Assembly (NCBI RefSeq): GCF_001956215.1
Contig: NZ_MRTQ01000005.1
Coordinates: forward strand, 124,001 to 188,000
Source of the DNA: Paenibacillus sp. FSL R5-0490
GTDB lineage: Bacteria; Bacillota; Bacilli; Bacillales; Cytobacillaceae
DNA length: 64,000 nt
Reading direction: 5' to 3'
Part shown: in pieces, positions 1 through 9,958 of the stretch
Position numbering within the stretch: position 1 is the first letter of the stretch
Layout of the letters: every line of letters starts with the position of its first letter
The notes under the pieces: generated by a model
The model's input: the letters and a program-made list of their open reading frames with translations, nothing else
Databases searched by the model: none
What the model was told of the DNA's origin: nothing
Program-made: the position numbers and the translations under genes

Positions 1-123
1 TCTTCACTTTTTTTTTCGATAATAGTAGCAATATTAATTTTTTTAATAACTTGTTATTAATGATCAATTTAAAAATTATTCATTATGCAACTGCATAAAA
101 TTCAGGGAGATAAAGGTGATTCC

Positions 124-2319
124 ATGGCGAACGATCAAGTTCTGACCGCCGAGCAAGTCATCAACAGGGCAAAGGAATATTTAAACGATGAGCATGCAGA
201 GCTTGTTAAAAAGGCATACGAGTTTGCCAAGCATGCCCACCGTGAACAATATAGAAAATCCGGTGAACCATACATCATCCATCCGATCCAGGTAGCAGGC
301 ATCCTTGCTGATCTGGAGATGGATCCATCTACGGTTGCAGCCGGCTTTCTTCACGATGTGGTTGAAGACACCGAAGTCTCATTGGAGAATATCGAAGAAG
401 CCTTCAATTCAGAAGTGGCCATGCTTGTCGATGGTGTAACGAAGCTGGGGAAAATTAAATATAAATCTCAGGAAGAGCAACAGGCTGAAAACCACCGGAA
501 AATGTTTGTGGCTATGGCCCAGGACATCCGTGTAATCTTGATAAAGCTTGCTGACCGCCTTCATAATATGCGGACACTTAAGCATCTGCCGGCTGAAAAG
601 CAGCGCCGCATTTCAAATGAAACACTTGAAATTTTTGCTCCTCTTGCCCATAGGCTTGGAATCTCCAAGATTAAGTGGGAGCTTGAAGATACAGCCTTGA
701 GGTACCTAAATCCGCAGCAGTATTACCGGATTGTAAACCTGATGAAGAAAAAAAGGGCGGAGCGGGAAGAGTATTTAGATGATGTAATCAATGTTATGAG
801 GAGCAGAATGTCAGAGGTCTCAATTAAATCAGAAATCTCGGGACGCCCTAAGCATATTTACAGCATCTACCGTAAAATGGCCCTTCAAAATAAGCAATTC
901 AATGAGATATATGATTTGCTGGCTGTACGCATTGTTGTGAACAGCATTAAGGATTGCTATGCGGTTCTCGGGATTATTCATACTTGCTGGAAGCCAATGC
1001 CCGGCCGTTTCAAAGATTATATTGCCATGCCTAAACAAAATATGTACCAGTCGCTTCATACTACGGTTATCGGACCAAAGGGCGACCCTTTGGAAGTCCA
1101 GATCCGGACTATGGATATGCACAGAATTGCCGAGTTTGGTATTGCTGCACATTGGGCTTATAAAGAAGGAAAAAGAGTGAATGAAGGCTCTTCTTTCGAG
1201 GAGAAGCTGACATGGTTCCGTGAAATCCTGGAATTCCAGGATGATGCAGCCAATGCTGAAGAATTCATGGAATCATTGAAAATTGATTTGTTTTCCGATA
1301 TGGTGTTTGTTTTTACTCCTAAAGGGGACGTCATCGAGCTTCCTTCCGGATCAGTCCCAATTGATTTTGCTTACCGGATACATTCTGAAATAGGAAACAA
1401 GACAATCGGCGCCAAAGTGAATGGAAAAATGGTAACCCTGGATTATAAGCTGAAAACCGGAGATATCATTGAAATTCTGACATCCAAGCATTCCTATGGG
1501 CCAAGTAAGGACTGGCTGAAGCTGGCTCAGACTTCACAGGCAAAAAATAGAATTCGGACGTTCTTCAAAAAGCAAAGAAAAGAAGAAAATGTGGAAAAAG
1601 GGAAAGATCTTGTTGAGCGGGAAATCCGCAATATGGATTTCGAGCTGAAGGAAATCCTGACACCTGATAATGTCAAAAGGATTGCAGAGAAATTCAACTT
1701 TGCTACTGAGGAAGATATGTATGCTGCTGTTGGCTATAATGGTGTAACAGCCCTTCAGGTTGCCAACAGGCTTACAGAAAAATGGCGCAAGAAGCGCGAC
1801 CTTGAACAAACCTCCGATATTACAAATGCTGTTTCGGAACTAAAGACATTTACTTCAGCTAAAAAGCGCGAATCCGGTGTCCGGGTTTCCGGCATTGATA
1901 ACCTGCTCATTCGCCTTTCCCGCTGCTGTAATCCTGTCCCTGGAGATGAAATCGTCGGGTTTATTACAAAGGGCAGAGGTGTCTCTGTACACCGTGATGA
2001 TTGCCCTAATATCGAAACGGATGATGCAAAACAAAGACTCATCCCGGTAGAGTGGGAAACAGCATTAAATGACCGGAAAGAATATAATGTTGAAATAGAA
2101 ATTACCGGTTATGACCGCAGAGGTTTATTGAACGAGGTTCTTCAGGCTGTTAATGAAACGAAAACCAACATTTCAGCCGTATCAGGCCGTTCAGACCGAA
2201 ACAAATCAGCAACGATCAATATGTCCATTGCTATACACAATGTAAGCCACCTGCAAAGGGTTGTAGAGCGGATAAAGCAAATCCCTGATATTTACGCGGT
2301 AAGAAGGATTATGAACTAA
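124..2319 (+). CDS. relA: bifunctional (p)ppGpp synthetase/hydrolase RelA
   Basis: Makes and degrades the alarmone (p)ppGpp in the stringent response, acting at the ribosome. The 731-residue product has the full Rel layout: an N-terminal HD hydrolase domain (HDVVEDT near residue 76), the synthetase domain ([10 protein letters not shown] near 294), a TGS domain from about 391, a Cys-rich segment (RLSRCCNP near 598) and a C-terminal ACT domain. Length fits the B. subtilis protein. An upstream in-frame ATG at 85 exists, but the AAAGGTGAT ribosome site sits correctly for the ATG at 124. It is followed after 14 bases by dtd. Both HD and synthetase motifs are present, so a bifunctional enzyme is inferred. 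Confidence 0.97.
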   Translation: MANDQVLTAEQVINRAKEYLNDEHAELVKKAYEFAKHAHREQYRKSGEPYIIHPIQVAGILADLEMDPSTVAAGFLHDVVEDTEVSLENIEEAFNSEVAMLVDGVTKLGKIKYKSQEEQQAENHRKMFVAMAQDIRVILIKLADRLHNMRTLKHLPAEKQRRISNETLEIFAPLAHRLGISKIKWELEDTALRYLNPQQYYRIVNLMKKKRAEREEYLDDVINVMRSRMSEVSIKSEISGRPKHIYSIYRKMALQNKQFNEIYDLLAVRIVVNSIKDCYAVLGIIHTCWKPMPGRFKDYIAMPKQNMYQSLHTTVIGPKGDPLEVQIRTMDMHRIAEFGIAAHWAYKEGKRVNEGSSFEEKLTWFREILEFQDDAANAEEFMESLKIDLFSDMVFVFTPKGDVIELPSGSVPIDFAYRIHSEIGNKTIGAKVNGKMVTLDYKLKTGDIIEILTSKHSYGPSKDWLKLAQTSQAKNRIRTFFKKQRKEENVEKGKDLVEREIRNMDFELKEILTPDNVKRIAEKFNFATEEDMYAAVGYNGVTALQVANRLTEKWRKKRDLEQTSDITNAVSELKTFTSAKKRESGVRVSGIDNLLIRLSRCCNPVPGDEIVGFITKGRGVSVHRDDCPNIETDDAKQRLIPVEWETALNDRKEYNVEIEITGYDRRGLLNEVLQAVNETKTNISAVSGRSDRNKSATINMSIAIHNVSHLQRVVERIKQIPDIYAVRRIMN

Positions 2320-2333
2320 AGGGAGCAGATAGA

Positions 2334-2774
2334 ATGCGTGTTGTAGTGCAGCGAAGCAAAGAAGCCAGCGTAACGGTGGACGGAGAAACCGTTGGAAGCA
2401 TCAAAAAGGGGTTTGTTTTGCTCGTTGGAGTCACCCACGAAGATAAAGAAGAGGACGCAGCTTTTCTGGCTGATAAGATTGCCAATCTTCGCGTCTTTGA
2501 AGATGATGCCGGCAAAATGAATCTATCACTGCTCGATCAGAAAGGTGAAATTCTTTCGGTTTCACAATTTACACTGTATGGAGATTGCCGAAAGGGCAGA
2601 CGGCCCAATTTCATGGATGCGGCCAAGCCTGCGCATGCCGTGAAAATCTATGATGCTTTCAACCGGTTTCTGGAAGCTAAAGGCCTGAAAGTCGAAACAG
2701 GTGAATTCGGCGCCATGATGGATGTTCAGTTAACCAACGATGGACCTGTTACCTTAATCTTAGAAAGCAAATAA
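2334..2774 (+). CDS. dtd: D-aminoacyl-tRNA deacylase Dtd
   Basis: Hydrolyses D-amino acids mischarged on tRNA (D-Tyr and others), recycling the tRNA in the cytoplasm. The 146-residue product begins [15 protein letters not shown], typical of the family, and contains the conserved SVSQFTLYG motif near residue 78 and the C-terminal NDGPVTL segment with the GP pair that enforces chirality. It lies 14 bases after relA and ends at a strong terminator, so it is the second gene of a relA-dtd operon as in B. subtilis (where it was called yrvI). Confidence 0.96.
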   Translation: MRVVVQRSKEASVTVDGETVGSIKKGFVLLVGVTHEDKEEDAAFLADKIANLRVFEDDAGKMNLSLLDQKGEILSVSQFTLYGDCRKGRRPNFMDAAKPAHAVKIYDAFNRFLEAKGLKVETGEFGAMMDVQLTNDGPVTLILESK

Positions 2775-2781
2775 AAAACGC

Positions 2782-2822
2782 AAAAAGCCCTGGCATCTTA
2801 ATTTGAGTGCCGGGGCTTTTTT
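2782..2822. terminator. bidirectional intrinsic terminator between dtd and yrvJ
   Basis: AAAAAGCCCTGGCA pairs with TGCCGGGGCTTTTTT around a short loop. T runs on one side and A runs on the other let it serve both convergent genes. Confidence 0.9.
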
Positions 2823-2823
2823 G

Positions 2824-4569
2824 CTAATTCTTAAAATAACGGGCAAGTCCCTGATAAATTCCTGCTGCTGCTGATTGCTGATACTGTGCAGAAGCAATCA
2901 GGGCTTCTTCTGCCGGATTGCTTAGATATCCAAGTTCAATCAGAACGGCATTGCGCTTGTTCTCCCTGATTACATGATAATCTCCGACTCTATATCCCCG
3001 ATCTCTCAGGTTTGTCATCGCTGTTACATTGGAGTGGATATTGGCAGCGATTTCCTTTTGGAAAGGATGATAGTAATAGGTAGTCGCTCCTCGAGCAGTC
3101 CGGTCCGGCGTGCTGTCATAATGAATGCTGATAAAAGCATCTGCATTATGATGATGTGAAATGCCTACTCTCGAAGGCAGCGGCAAATAGGTATCCCCGC
3201 TCCTGGTCAGAATGACATTAGCACCTGCAGCCCTTAATTTTTCGGCAAGCACTTGAGCAGTCCTGATAGTAATGTCCTTTTCACGTGTCCCTCGTGCTCC
3301 TGTTGTACCATTATCACGGCCTCCATGACCGGGATCGATGACAATAGTTTTATTATTCAGGTGCTTTTCTGCTCCCGGCTTTGTTACTGCAGGTGCAGAT
3401 CCTTCAACTGAAACGATCCAGCCTGCTACAAAACCCTTTCCGCCGTTTGGCAGGCGAATTTCATACCAATCATTATTCAGGCTCCTTATTTCAAATCTGT
3501 CTCCTTTATTTGCCCTGTGGACGACAGCTGACTGGGTACTCGCTTTTTTTCTAATATTTGATCCGTTATGTAAGATAATTGCAGTACTTCCGCTTACATT
3601 TTGCTGAGATGAGCCGGAATTCTTTTCGGCTGTTATGTCTATGAACCAGCTTGCCGCCCATCCATAAGAACCAGACTGAAATTCAATCTTTACCCAATTA
3701 TCAGCTTCTTCAAGAATGGTAAAAGCTTGGCCTTTGGCAACTGAACCAATTGGTTTTCCATTTAACGATGCTTTGTTTCTTACAGTTAAAGAGGTTGCTG
3801 TTACAGTGCCGGTTTTTCCGGATGGCGCCTGTTTTGGTTTGCTTTCTGATTGTGAGGATGGAACCGTAATATATTGGCTGCTGATCCATCCTGTATTTCC
3901 GGAGAAAGAGATTTCTGTCCAGCTGTTATTTTGAGAAAGAACCGCAACTGTCTCACCCGAATTAAGTTTGCCGATGATGTCACTTTGAAGAGAAGCCTTG
4001 TTTCTCACATTTAGAGAGTTTGCCGTGATTGTCCCGGTTTGGCTGCTGCCGGATGAACTTTTCTTTCGTGTGCTGCTGAATTTGACAAATTCACTTGCCA
4101 CCCATCCATCTCCATATGGAGTTTGAATCTTAACCCAGCTTCCTTCTGTGCTCTTGATCTTATAGGCTGTTCCTTTTTGGATAGTCCCCAGAACGCCGTA
4201 ACTTGTACCAGGACCTTTTCTCACCCTAAGGCCATCTGTTGTGATAACTGCCTGGGAATTTTCACCTGCTGTTTTTTCTCCTGTCTGATTTGAAGTCAAA
4301 TTGGAAACAAGCCAGCTTGCGATATAGCCATTTTTTCCCTGGAAATTAATTTTAATCCATTCTCCTTCACGGGAAAGGATGTTAAATTGATCTCCATTTT
4401 GGGCTTGTCCCAGAATAGGGTAACTTAAACCTGGCCCTTGACGGACATTAAGATTGCTGGTGGTGATTGTTACAGAACTGTTTTCAGCTTTAACCTGTGT
4501 TTCCGTCTGTGTTATGCCGGCAAAAAGCATAAGGCATATCACGAGAATAAGTGGCTTTCTTTTCTTCAA
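2824..4569 (-). CDS. yrvJ: N-acetylmuramoyl-L-alanine amidase with five SH3b repeats
   Basis: Predicted exported cell-wall hydrolase that cuts the amide bond between muramic acid and the stem peptide. The 581-residue product has a signal peptide (about residues 1-27), five bacterial SH3 repeats each carrying an N(L/I)xVRxxP-like or NxRxKAS core, and a C-terminal Amidase_3 domain. Putative zinc and catalytic residues are visible in DPGHGG, GTREKD, SIHYD and LIELGY. A longer frame extends upstream to 4878, but an AAAGGAGG site lies seven bases before the TTG at 4569, making that the likely start. Position between dtd and hisS matches B. subtilis YrvJ. The SH3 repeats are inferred to bind the wall. 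Confidence 0.9.
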   Translation of the reverse strand: MKKRKPLILVICLMLFAGITQTETQVKAENSSVTITTSNLNVRQGPGLSYPILGQAQNGDQFNILSREGEWIKINFQGKNGYIASWLVSNLTSNQTGEKTAGENSQAVITTDGLRVRKGPGTSYGVLGTIQKGTAYKIKSTEGSWVKIQTPYGDGWVASEFVKFSSTRKKSSSGSSQTGTITANSLNVRNKASLQSDIIGKLNSGETVAVLSQNNSWTEISFSGNTGWISSQYITVPSSQSESKPKQAPSGKTGTVTATSLTVRNKASLNGKPIGSVAKGQAFTILEEADNWVKIEFQSGSYGWAASWFIDITAEKNSGSSQQNVSGSTAIILHNGSNIRKKASTQSAVVHRANKGDRFEIRSLNNDWYEIRLPNGGKGFVAGWIVSVEGSAPAVTKPGAEKHLNNKTIVIDPGHGGRDNGTTGARGTREKDITIRTAQVLAEKLRAAGANVILTRSGDTYLPLPSRVGISHHHNADAFISIHYDSTPDRTARGATTYYYHPFQKEIAANIHSNVTAMTNLRDRGYRVGDYHVIRENKRNAVLIELGYLSNPAEEALIASAQYQQSAAAGIYQGLARYFKN

Positions 4570-4797
4570 CAGGCCGCCTCCTTTCATAATTAAAATCCTT
4601 ATTAAAAGAAAAACAGACAAGGTGCCGGCAGTCAAGAGAACTTTGGTCCTAAAATACTTCTCCATCTTGTGCAATTTCCCTTTTAATATCGGAATATAAG
4701 CCATCGTTTTTAGCTGGGAAATTAATTTGTCCCTTATGAAACATTTCAACTGAAAATGGCAAGAATAGAACAGACTACATAAAAAAGGGTGAGCACA

Positions 4798-4974
4798 ATG
4801 AGATTTGGAGAAAAAGGAATGTCTGCACAATCTGGTGAAAATCAGCTGTTTGGGGTGGATTTTCATGATTTTATACAAAAAGAACAGAACTCGAACATGA
4901 TTGAACTCGCGTCAGAGTTTGGACTATCTCTCAGGGATGTAAGAAAACTGAAAAAAAGGCTGGAAAGATCATAG
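4798..4974 (+). CDS. small protein, YrzK position, unknown function
   Basis: A 58-residue ORF preceded by AGGGTGAG six bases before the ATG. The C-terminal half (ELASEFGLSLRDVRKLKKR) looks like the recognition part of a helix-turn-helix, ending in a basic helix. A GTG at 4789 is an alternative start. In B. subtilis a small gene of unknown function (yrzK) sits in the same place between yrvJ and hisS; equating them rests mainly on position. It is divergent from yrvJ and lies just upstream of the hisS promoter. Confidence 0.7.
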   Translation: MRFGEKGMSAQSGENQLFGVDFHDFIQKEQNSNMIELASEFGLSLRDVRKLKKRLERS

Positions 4975-4987
4975 CATGTTTTTAGTC

Positions 4988-5016
4988 TTGACATTGAAGG
5001 AAATGCTCCGTATTAT
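4988..5016 (+). promoter_or_regulatory. sigma-A promoter of hisS T-box transcript
   Basis: TTGACA at 4988-4993 and TATTAT at 5011-5016 are separated by 17 bases. A TATAAT at 5014-5019 would give a 20-base spacer and is less likely. Transcription would begin near 5023. Confidence 0.75.
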
Positions 5017-5022
5017 AATATA

Positions 5023-5359
5023 AATAAAATGACAAAACAATTAAATGTCTAGCTGCAGCGCCGGACCAAGGCGTTACTGCTTTTCGATAATAAACCATTG
5101 ATGGAGAAGAGTAGTTAAACCCCACATGAAAAGAGAGAGAATGCCGCCCGGCTGAAAGCATTCTCACATGATGATTTAACGAAAGAACACTTCGTAGGTT
5201 TCTCTCTGAAAAGGATTCATCTTTAGTAGGAGCTGAACGTTAACAGGCGTTAACTGTAAAAGAGGAAGTCTATTTATAGGCTTCAACTAGGGTGGCACCA
5301 CGGGAAAAACCAGACTCTCGTCCCTTGTATTTAATATACAAGGAGGCGGGGGTTTTTTT
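5023..5359 (+). ncRNA. T-box riboswitch leader of hisS-aspS
   Basis: Stem I features are visible: AGTA at about 5111, an AGAGAG and GGCTGAAA pair in the distal part, and the closing pair GTTAAA/TTTAAC. The T-box core AGGGTGGCACCACGGG lies at 5289-5304, followed by a terminator (CTTGTAT/ATACAAG, T run 5353-5359). The specifier side reads GAAAGAACAC at 5181-5190, which contains CAC (His) overlapping AAC (Asn); no GAC (Asp) codon is there. Uncharged cognate tRNA would stabilise the antiterminator and let hisS-aspS be transcribed. Exact specifier register is an inference. Confidence 0.93.
5046..5085 (+). repeat. short form of the intergenic repeat within the hisS leader
   Basis: TGTCTAGCTGCAGCGCC followed after eight bases by GCGTTACTGCTTTTC: the two end segments of the same family, right end partly degenerate. 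It lies between the promoter and Stem I of the T-box. Confidence 0.5.
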
Positions 5360-5424
5360 ATTTTTGCGATTGCAAATCTAAAATTTTTTACATACTTATC
5401 ATTTTGCATTAGGGGGTAATTTTC

Positions 5425-6699
5425 ATGTCAATTCGAATACCGAGGGGAACACAGGACATCCTGCCGGGCGAAGTTGAGAAATGGCAATTGATTGAAGAAA
5501 AGGCAAGGGAACTTTGTGAGAAGTTTCAATATCGTGAAATTAGAACACCAATATTCGAACATACAGAATTATTTCTTCGCAGTGTTGGAGATACAACGGA
5601 TATTGTTCAAAAAGAGATGTACACATTTGAAGACCGCGGCGGCCGCAGTCTGACCCTTCGTCCTGAAGGAACAGCTTCAACTGTAAGATCATTTGTTGAG
5701 CATAAAATGCATGGCGATGCAAGCCAGCCTGTAAAGCTTTATTATATGGGGCCTATGTTCCGTTATGAACGGCCACAGGCAGGACGTTTCCGCCAGTTTG
5801 TCCAATTCGGCGTCGAAGCGATCGGCAGTGCTGATCCGGCAATTGATGCAGAAGTAATTGCACTGGCAATGTCACTTTATAAAAGCATGGGTCTGCAAAA
5901 GCTTAAGTTGATTGTGAACAGCCTTGGAGACAAAGAAAGCCGAACTGCACACAGAGAAGCCCTGGTCAACCACTTTAAGCCGCGGATCGGTGAGTTTTGT
6001 CAGGATTGCCAGAACCGTCTTGAGAAAAATCCAATGCGCATCCTGGACTGTAAACAAGACCGTGAACATGAACTTATGAAATCTGCTCCATCCATTTTAG
6101 ATTATTTAAACGATTATTCAAAAGCCTATTTCGAGAAGGTTCAAAAGTACTTAAAGAACCTGGATATTGACTTTACAGTCGATCCAAATCTTGTTCGCGG
6201 CCTGGATTACTACAATCATACAGCCTTTGAAATTATGAGTGATTCCGAAGGTTTCGGAGCTATTACTACTCTTTGCGGCGGTGGACGATACAATGGCCTC
6301 ACTGAGGAAATTGGCGGTCCTGAAGCGCCGGGAATTGGGTTTGCTTTAAGTATTGAGCGATTCATTGCTGCTCTTGAAGCGGAAAAGGTCGATCTGCCTC
6401 TTGCTAAGAGCATTGATTGCTACCTTGTATCCCTTGGAGAGGAAGCAAAGGATTATACAGTCGGCCTTCTTCAAAAACTCCGGATGGCAGGATATTCTGC
6501 TGAAAGAGATTATCTTGACAGAAAAATAAAAGCGCAGTTCAAAGCGGCAGACCGGTCAAATGCGAAATTTGTTGCTGTCCTGGGCGAAGATGAACTTAAA
6601 GCGAATAAAATTAATGTGAAATCGATGGAATCAGGGGAGCAGACAGAGGTTGAACTTGATTCGTTTATAGAGAAATTCACAGCACTTTATCAATCATAA
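5425..6699 (+). CDS. hisS: histidyl-tRNA synthetase
   Basis: Charges tRNA-His with histidine using ATP; cytoplasmic class II synthetase. The 424-residue protein starts with the family pattern [12 protein letters not shown], carries motif 2 ([15 protein letters not shown], about residues 112-126), the HisA motif (LVRGLDYY, near 255) and motif 3 ([11 protein letters not shown], near 303), then the C-terminal anticodon-binding domain. The ATG at 5425 follows GGGGG at a normal distance. It sits downstream of a T-box terminator and is followed by aspS after 25 bases, so the two are one operon. Confidence 0.98.
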   Translation: MSIRIPRGTQDILPGEVEKWQLIEEKARELCEKFQYREIRTPIFEHTELFLRSVGDTTDIVQKEMYTFEDRGGRSLTLRPEGTASTVRSFVEHKMHGDASQPVKLYYMGPMFRYERPQAGRFRQFVQFGVEAIGSADPAIDAEVIALAMSLYKSMGLQKLKLIVNSLGDKESRTAHREALVNHFKPRIGEFCQDCQNRLEKNPMRILDCKQDREHELMKSAPSILDYLNDYSKAYFEKVQKYLKNLDIDFTVDPNLVRGLDYYNHTAFEIMSDSEGFGAITTLCGGGRYNGLTEEIGGPEAPGIGFALSIERFIAALEAEKVDLPLAKSIDCYLVSLGEEAKDYTVGLLQKLRMAGYSAERDYLDRKIKAQFKAADRSNAKFVAVLGEDELKANKINVKSMESGEQTEVELDSFIEKFTALYQS

Positions 6700-6724
6700 A
6701 CTTGTGTTTACAGGAGGAATTAGT

Positions 6725-8500
6725 ATGTTTGGGCGAACGTATTTTTGCGGGGAAGTAACGGAAAAAGCTATAGGAGAAAAAGTAAGCTTAAAGGGCTGGG
6801 TGCAAAAGCGCCGGGATCTGGGCGGCCTGATCTTTGTGGATCTTCGTGACCGCACTGGCATTGTCCAGGTTGTATTTAATCCGGAAGTTTCGCCGGAAGC
6901 TCTTGCAGCGGCTGAAAAAATCCGCAATGAATTTGTACTTGATATAGAGGGAGAAGTAATTGCGCGCGAAGAAGGCACCATCAATGAGAACTTGAAAACG
7001 GGGCGGATTGAGATTAAAGCAGAGAAAGTGACGATTATCAATGAAGCAAAAACACCTCCTTTTGTCATTGATGATAAAACGGATGTTTCCGAAGATGTCC
7101 GCTTAAAATACCGTTATCTGGATTTGAGACGCCCAGTTATGTTTGATACCTTTAAAATGCGTCATCAAGTAACAAAAGCAATGAGAGATTTTCTTAACAG
7201 CGAAGGGTTTCTTGATGTAGAAACACCGATCTTAACGAAGAGCACCCCGGAAGGAGCCCGTGATTATTTAGTTCCAAGCCGTGTGCATCCGGGTGAATTC
7301 TATGCTCTTCCGCAATCGCCTCAAATCTTTAAGCAGTTATTAATGGTAGGCGGATTTGAACGCTATTACCAAATTGCACGCTGCTTCCGTGATGAAGACC
7401 TCCGGGCAGACCGCCAGCCTGAATTTACTCAGGTCGACATCGAAATGAGTTTTATGAGCCAGGAAGAAATCATCGGCCTGATGGAAAACATGATGGAAAA
7501 GATCATGAAAGAAGTAAAAGGCCTGGATGTCCAGCTTCCATTCCCGCGCATGACCTATCAGGAGGCAATGGACCGTTTTGGTTCTGATAAGCCGGATACA
7601 CGCTTTGCGATGGAATTAACGGATCTGTCGGAAATAGTGAAAGAGTCAAGCTTCAAGGTGTTTGCCGGAGCAGTAGCTTCCGGGGGCCAGGTTAAGGCCA
7701 TTAATGTGAAAAATGGCGCAGGAAAGTATTCTCGAAAAGATATTGATGCTCTAACAGAGTTTGCAGCTGTATATGGTGCAAAAGGGCTTGCGTGGTTAAA
7801 AGCTGAAGAGGACGGATTAAAAGGCCCGATTGCCAAGTTTGTGACTGAGGAAGAGCAAAAATCATTCTATTCCGCTTTATCGGTAGAATCAGGAGACTTG
7901 CTCCTGTTTGTTGCTGATAAGAAGAATGTTGTAGCTGATGCACTTGGCGCTCTGCGATTAAAGCTTGGAAAAGAGCTTGAGCTGATTGATCAAAGCAAAT
8001 TTAATTTCCTTTGGGTTACAGACTGGCCGCTTCTGGAGTACGATGAAGAAGAAGGACGCTATTATGCAGCCCATCATCCATTTACAATGCCTGCCAGAGA
8101 AGATTTAGATCTTCTTGAAAAGGATCCTGCTGGGGTCCGTGCACAAGCATATGACCTTGTGTTAAATGGCTACGAGCTTGGCGGCGGTTCATTGCGTATT
8201 TTCGAAAGAGATGTTCAGGAGAAAATGTTCAGTGTGCTCGGATTCTCAAAAGAGGAAGCTGTAGAACAGTTTGGATTCCTGCTTGAAGCATTTGAATACG
8301 GCACTCCTCCGCATGGCGGTATTGCCCTGGGATTGGACAGACTCGTAATGCTATTGGCCGGCAGAACAAACCTGAGGGATACAATTGCATTCCCTAAAAC
8401 AGCAAGTGCGAGCTGTGTGCTTACAGAAGCTCCCGGGGAAGTCAGCAAATCACAGCTTAATGATTTGCATTTAGCACTTAATTTGAAAAAAAGTGAGTAA
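6725..8500 (+). CDS. aspS: aspartyl-tRNA synthetase
   Basis: Charges tRNA-Asp, and in organisms with GatCAB often also tRNA-Asn, with aspartate. The 591-residue product has an N-terminal OB-fold anticodon-binding domain (about 17-105), class II motif 2 ([16 protein letters not shown], near 220), the bacterial GAD insertion (about 300-420) and motif 3 ([13 protein letters not shown], near 528). GGAGG at 6713-6717 fits the ATG at 6725; an upstream in-frame GTG at 6704 lacks a site. Same operon as hisS. Whether it is discriminating for tRNA-Asp cannot be read with confidence here. Confidence 0.98.
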   Translation: MFGRTYFCGEVTEKAIGEKVSLKGWVQKRRDLGGLIFVDLRDRTGIVQVVFNPEVSPEALAAAEKIRNEFVLDIEGEVIAREEGTINENLKTGRIEIKAEKVTIINEAKTPPFVIDDKTDVSEDVRLKYRYLDLRRPVMFDTFKMRHQVTKAMRDFLNSEGFLDVETPILTKSTPEGARDYLVPSRVHPGEFYALPQSPQIFKQLLMVGGFERYYQIARCFRDEDLRADRQPEFTQVDIEMSFMSQEEIIGLMENMMEKIMKEVKGLDVQLPFPRMTYQEAMDRFGSDKPDTRFAMELTDLSEIVKESSFKVFAGAVASGGQVKAINVKNGAGKYSRKDIDALTEFAAVYGAKGLAWLKAEEDGLKGPIAKFVTEEEQKSFYSALSVESGDLLLFVADKKNVVADALGALRLKLGKELELIDQSKFNFLWVTDWPLLEYDEEEGRYYAAHHPFTMPAREDLDLLEKDPAGVRAQAYDLVLNGYELGGGSLRIFERDVQEKMFSVLGFSKEEAVEQFGFLLEAFEYGTPPHGGIALGLDRLVMLLAGRTNLRDTIAFPKTASASCVLTEAPGEVSKSQLNDLHLALNLKKSE

Positions 8501-8643
8501 TTTCCTATTTAATGGTTAATTAGCTGAAAAAAATCATTTTTCAGAAAGTTAAACCGGGAAGTTACTCCCGACTTTTAGGGGAACTTTCTTATCTAAAGGA
8601 ATAAAATGGATATATTTGTCCATATCACCTCCATTTCAGCAGC

Positions 8644-8672
8644 TTGAAAAAGACGAAATCGTATGATATGAT
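8644..8672 (+). promoter_or_regulatory. promoter of 6S RNA
   Basis: TTGAAA at 8644-8649 and TATGAT at 8667-8672 with a 17-base spacer, placing the start about 8680-8687, immediately at the 6S RNA closing stem. Confidence 0.7.
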
Positions 8673-8686
8673 CATATCAATAAATA

Positions 8687-8878
8687 AAGAGTCCTGATGT
8701 GTTCGTTGTAAAACCTGAAATTTTGACCAACATTATTCCTTCGGGAGTCCGGAGTTTTTCAGCAGCGTAAATGCCTCTGGATGAGGACTTACAAACGCAG
8801 GAAACAGGACACCCACCTGCTGAGTGCGGGTTCAAAACGAGGGCATCAACAGCGACGGCACGATTGGGACTCTTTAGT
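8687..8878 (+). ncRNA. bsrA: 6S RNA (6S-1 / BsrA type)
   Basis: About 190 bases whose ends pair (AAGAGTCC near 8687 with GGGACTCTTT near 8869), enclosing a long imperfect hairpin and central bulge as in Bacillus 6S-1 RNA; the opening GTCCTGATGTGTTCGTTG resembles that RNA. It mimics an open promoter and holds sigma-A RNA polymerase in stationary phase. The location between aspS and tcdA (yrvM) is that of B. subtilis bsrA. Identity rests on recalled sequence, fold and position. Confidence 0.88.
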
Positions 8879-8892
8879 ACATACGGATATTA

Positions 8893-8923
8893 AAATCCAT
8901 GCCAGCTGGCATGGGTTTTTTTG
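8893..8923 (+). terminator. intrinsic terminator of 6S RNA
   Basis: CCATGCCAGCTGGCATGG is a perfect inverted repeat followed directly by GTTTTTTTG. Confidence 0.88.
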
Positions 8924-9135
8924 TTTGTCCTCTTCAATATAGTCGCTGATAATAAGGTAGGGTTTAAATAAGATAACGCAGTGAACACTATCGAAGAGAA
9001 GTTTTGATTTAAGCTTAAATGTTAATATCATTAATCCCATAGAACTACTTGCTTTAATATTCAAGTATGATATATTCATTATCGGGTATAAGATAAAACA
9101 TGCTTATTAAATAACATCTGATGGAGTTGATATAT

Positions 9136-9897
9136 ATGCTTCACCAATTTTCCAGAAATGAATTGGCTATTGGCAAAGAAGGCCTCGAAAAAATGAAAAA
9201 TAGTACCGTTGCAGTACTGGGCATCGGAGGAGTTGGTTCCTTTGCAGCGGAAGCATTGGCGCGTTCCGGTGTTGGCCGGCTTGTACTGGTTGATAAAGAC
9301 GATGTTGATATTACAAATGTGAACAGACAGGTCATCGCTTTATTATCCACTGTCGGGAAACCAAAGGTGGATTTAATGAAAGACAGAATCAAGGATATCA
9401 ATCCTGACTGTGAAGTTATTGCTTTGAAAATGTTTTATACGGAAGAAACTTATGAGCAATTCTTTGATTATGGTCTGGACTTTGTAGTTGATGCTTCCGA
9501 TACAATTGCCTATAAAATTCATCTAATAAAAGAATGCTTGAATAGAGGAATTCCAATGATCTCAAGCATGGGTGCTGCAAATAAGATGGATCCAACCAGG
9601 TTCCAGATTGCTGATATCTTTAAAACTCATACTGACCCGATTGCTAAGGTTATCCGCACGCGCCTGAGAAAAGAAGGAATCAGAAAAGGCGTTCCGGTAG
9701 TATTTTCCGATGAAAGTCCGATCGTTATCCGTGAAGATGTCCGAAAAACAGTTGGAAAAGATGATGCTGAAATCAGAAAGGCCAAAATGCCGCCATCTTC
9801 TAACGCATTTGTTCCTTCTGTTGCAGGTTTAATCATGGCCAGCTATGTAACTAGAGAACTTTTAAGCGATATAAAAATTGCACGTGTAAATGACTGA
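9136..9897 (+). CDS. tcdA: tRNA threonylcarbamoyladenosine dehydratase TcdA
   Basis: Catalyses ATP-dependent cyclisation of t6A to ct6A at position 37 of ANN-decoding tRNAs. The 253-residue product has the E1/ThiF-like fold: GIGGVGSFAAEALARSG near residue 28, DKDDVDITNVNRQ after it, and the DASDT segment near 118. GGAG at 9123-9126 suits the ATG at 9136; the upstream ATG at 9121 overlaps that site. It corresponds to B. subtilis YrvM and stands alone, with its own terminator after it. The CsdE/sulfur-relay partner seen in enterics is not nearby. Confidence 0.93.
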   Translation: MLHQFSRNELAIGKEGLEKMKNSTVAVLGIGGVGSFAAEALARSGVGRLVLVDKDDVDITNVNRQVIALLSTVGKPKVDLMKDRIKDINPDCEVIALKMFYTEETYEQFFDYGLDFVVDASDTIAYKIHLIKECLNRGIPMISSMGAANKMDPTRFQIADIFKTHTDPIAKVIRTRLRKEGIRKGVPVVFSDESPIVIREDVRKTVGKDDAEIRKAKMPPSSNAFVPSVAGLIMASYVTRELLSDIKIARVND

Positions 9898-9901
9898 ATA
9901 G

Positions 9902-9931
9902 AGACCGGCCTTCTGCAGGCCGGTCTTTGCG
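9902..9931 (+). terminator. intrinsic terminator after tcdA
   Basis: GACCGGCC and GGCCGGTC form an 8-bp stem, with a T-rich tail (TTTGCGTATTT). It may also serve the convergent gene. Confidence 0.8.
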
Positions 9932-9958
9932 TATTTAAATGTTCTGAAATTCCTGCAG

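Noticed and set aside
1-123. Promoter upstream of relA
   Set aside because: The region is AT-rich, but no -35/-10 pair with good match and spacing stood out.
5540-5722. Antisense frames within hisS and other large genes
   Set aside because: Shadows of strongly coding plus-strand genes, without starts or motifs of their own.
8846-9079. Minus-strand frame overlapping the 6S RNA and its terminator
   Set aside because: Overlaps a clear structural RNA and terminator; composition is not coding-like.
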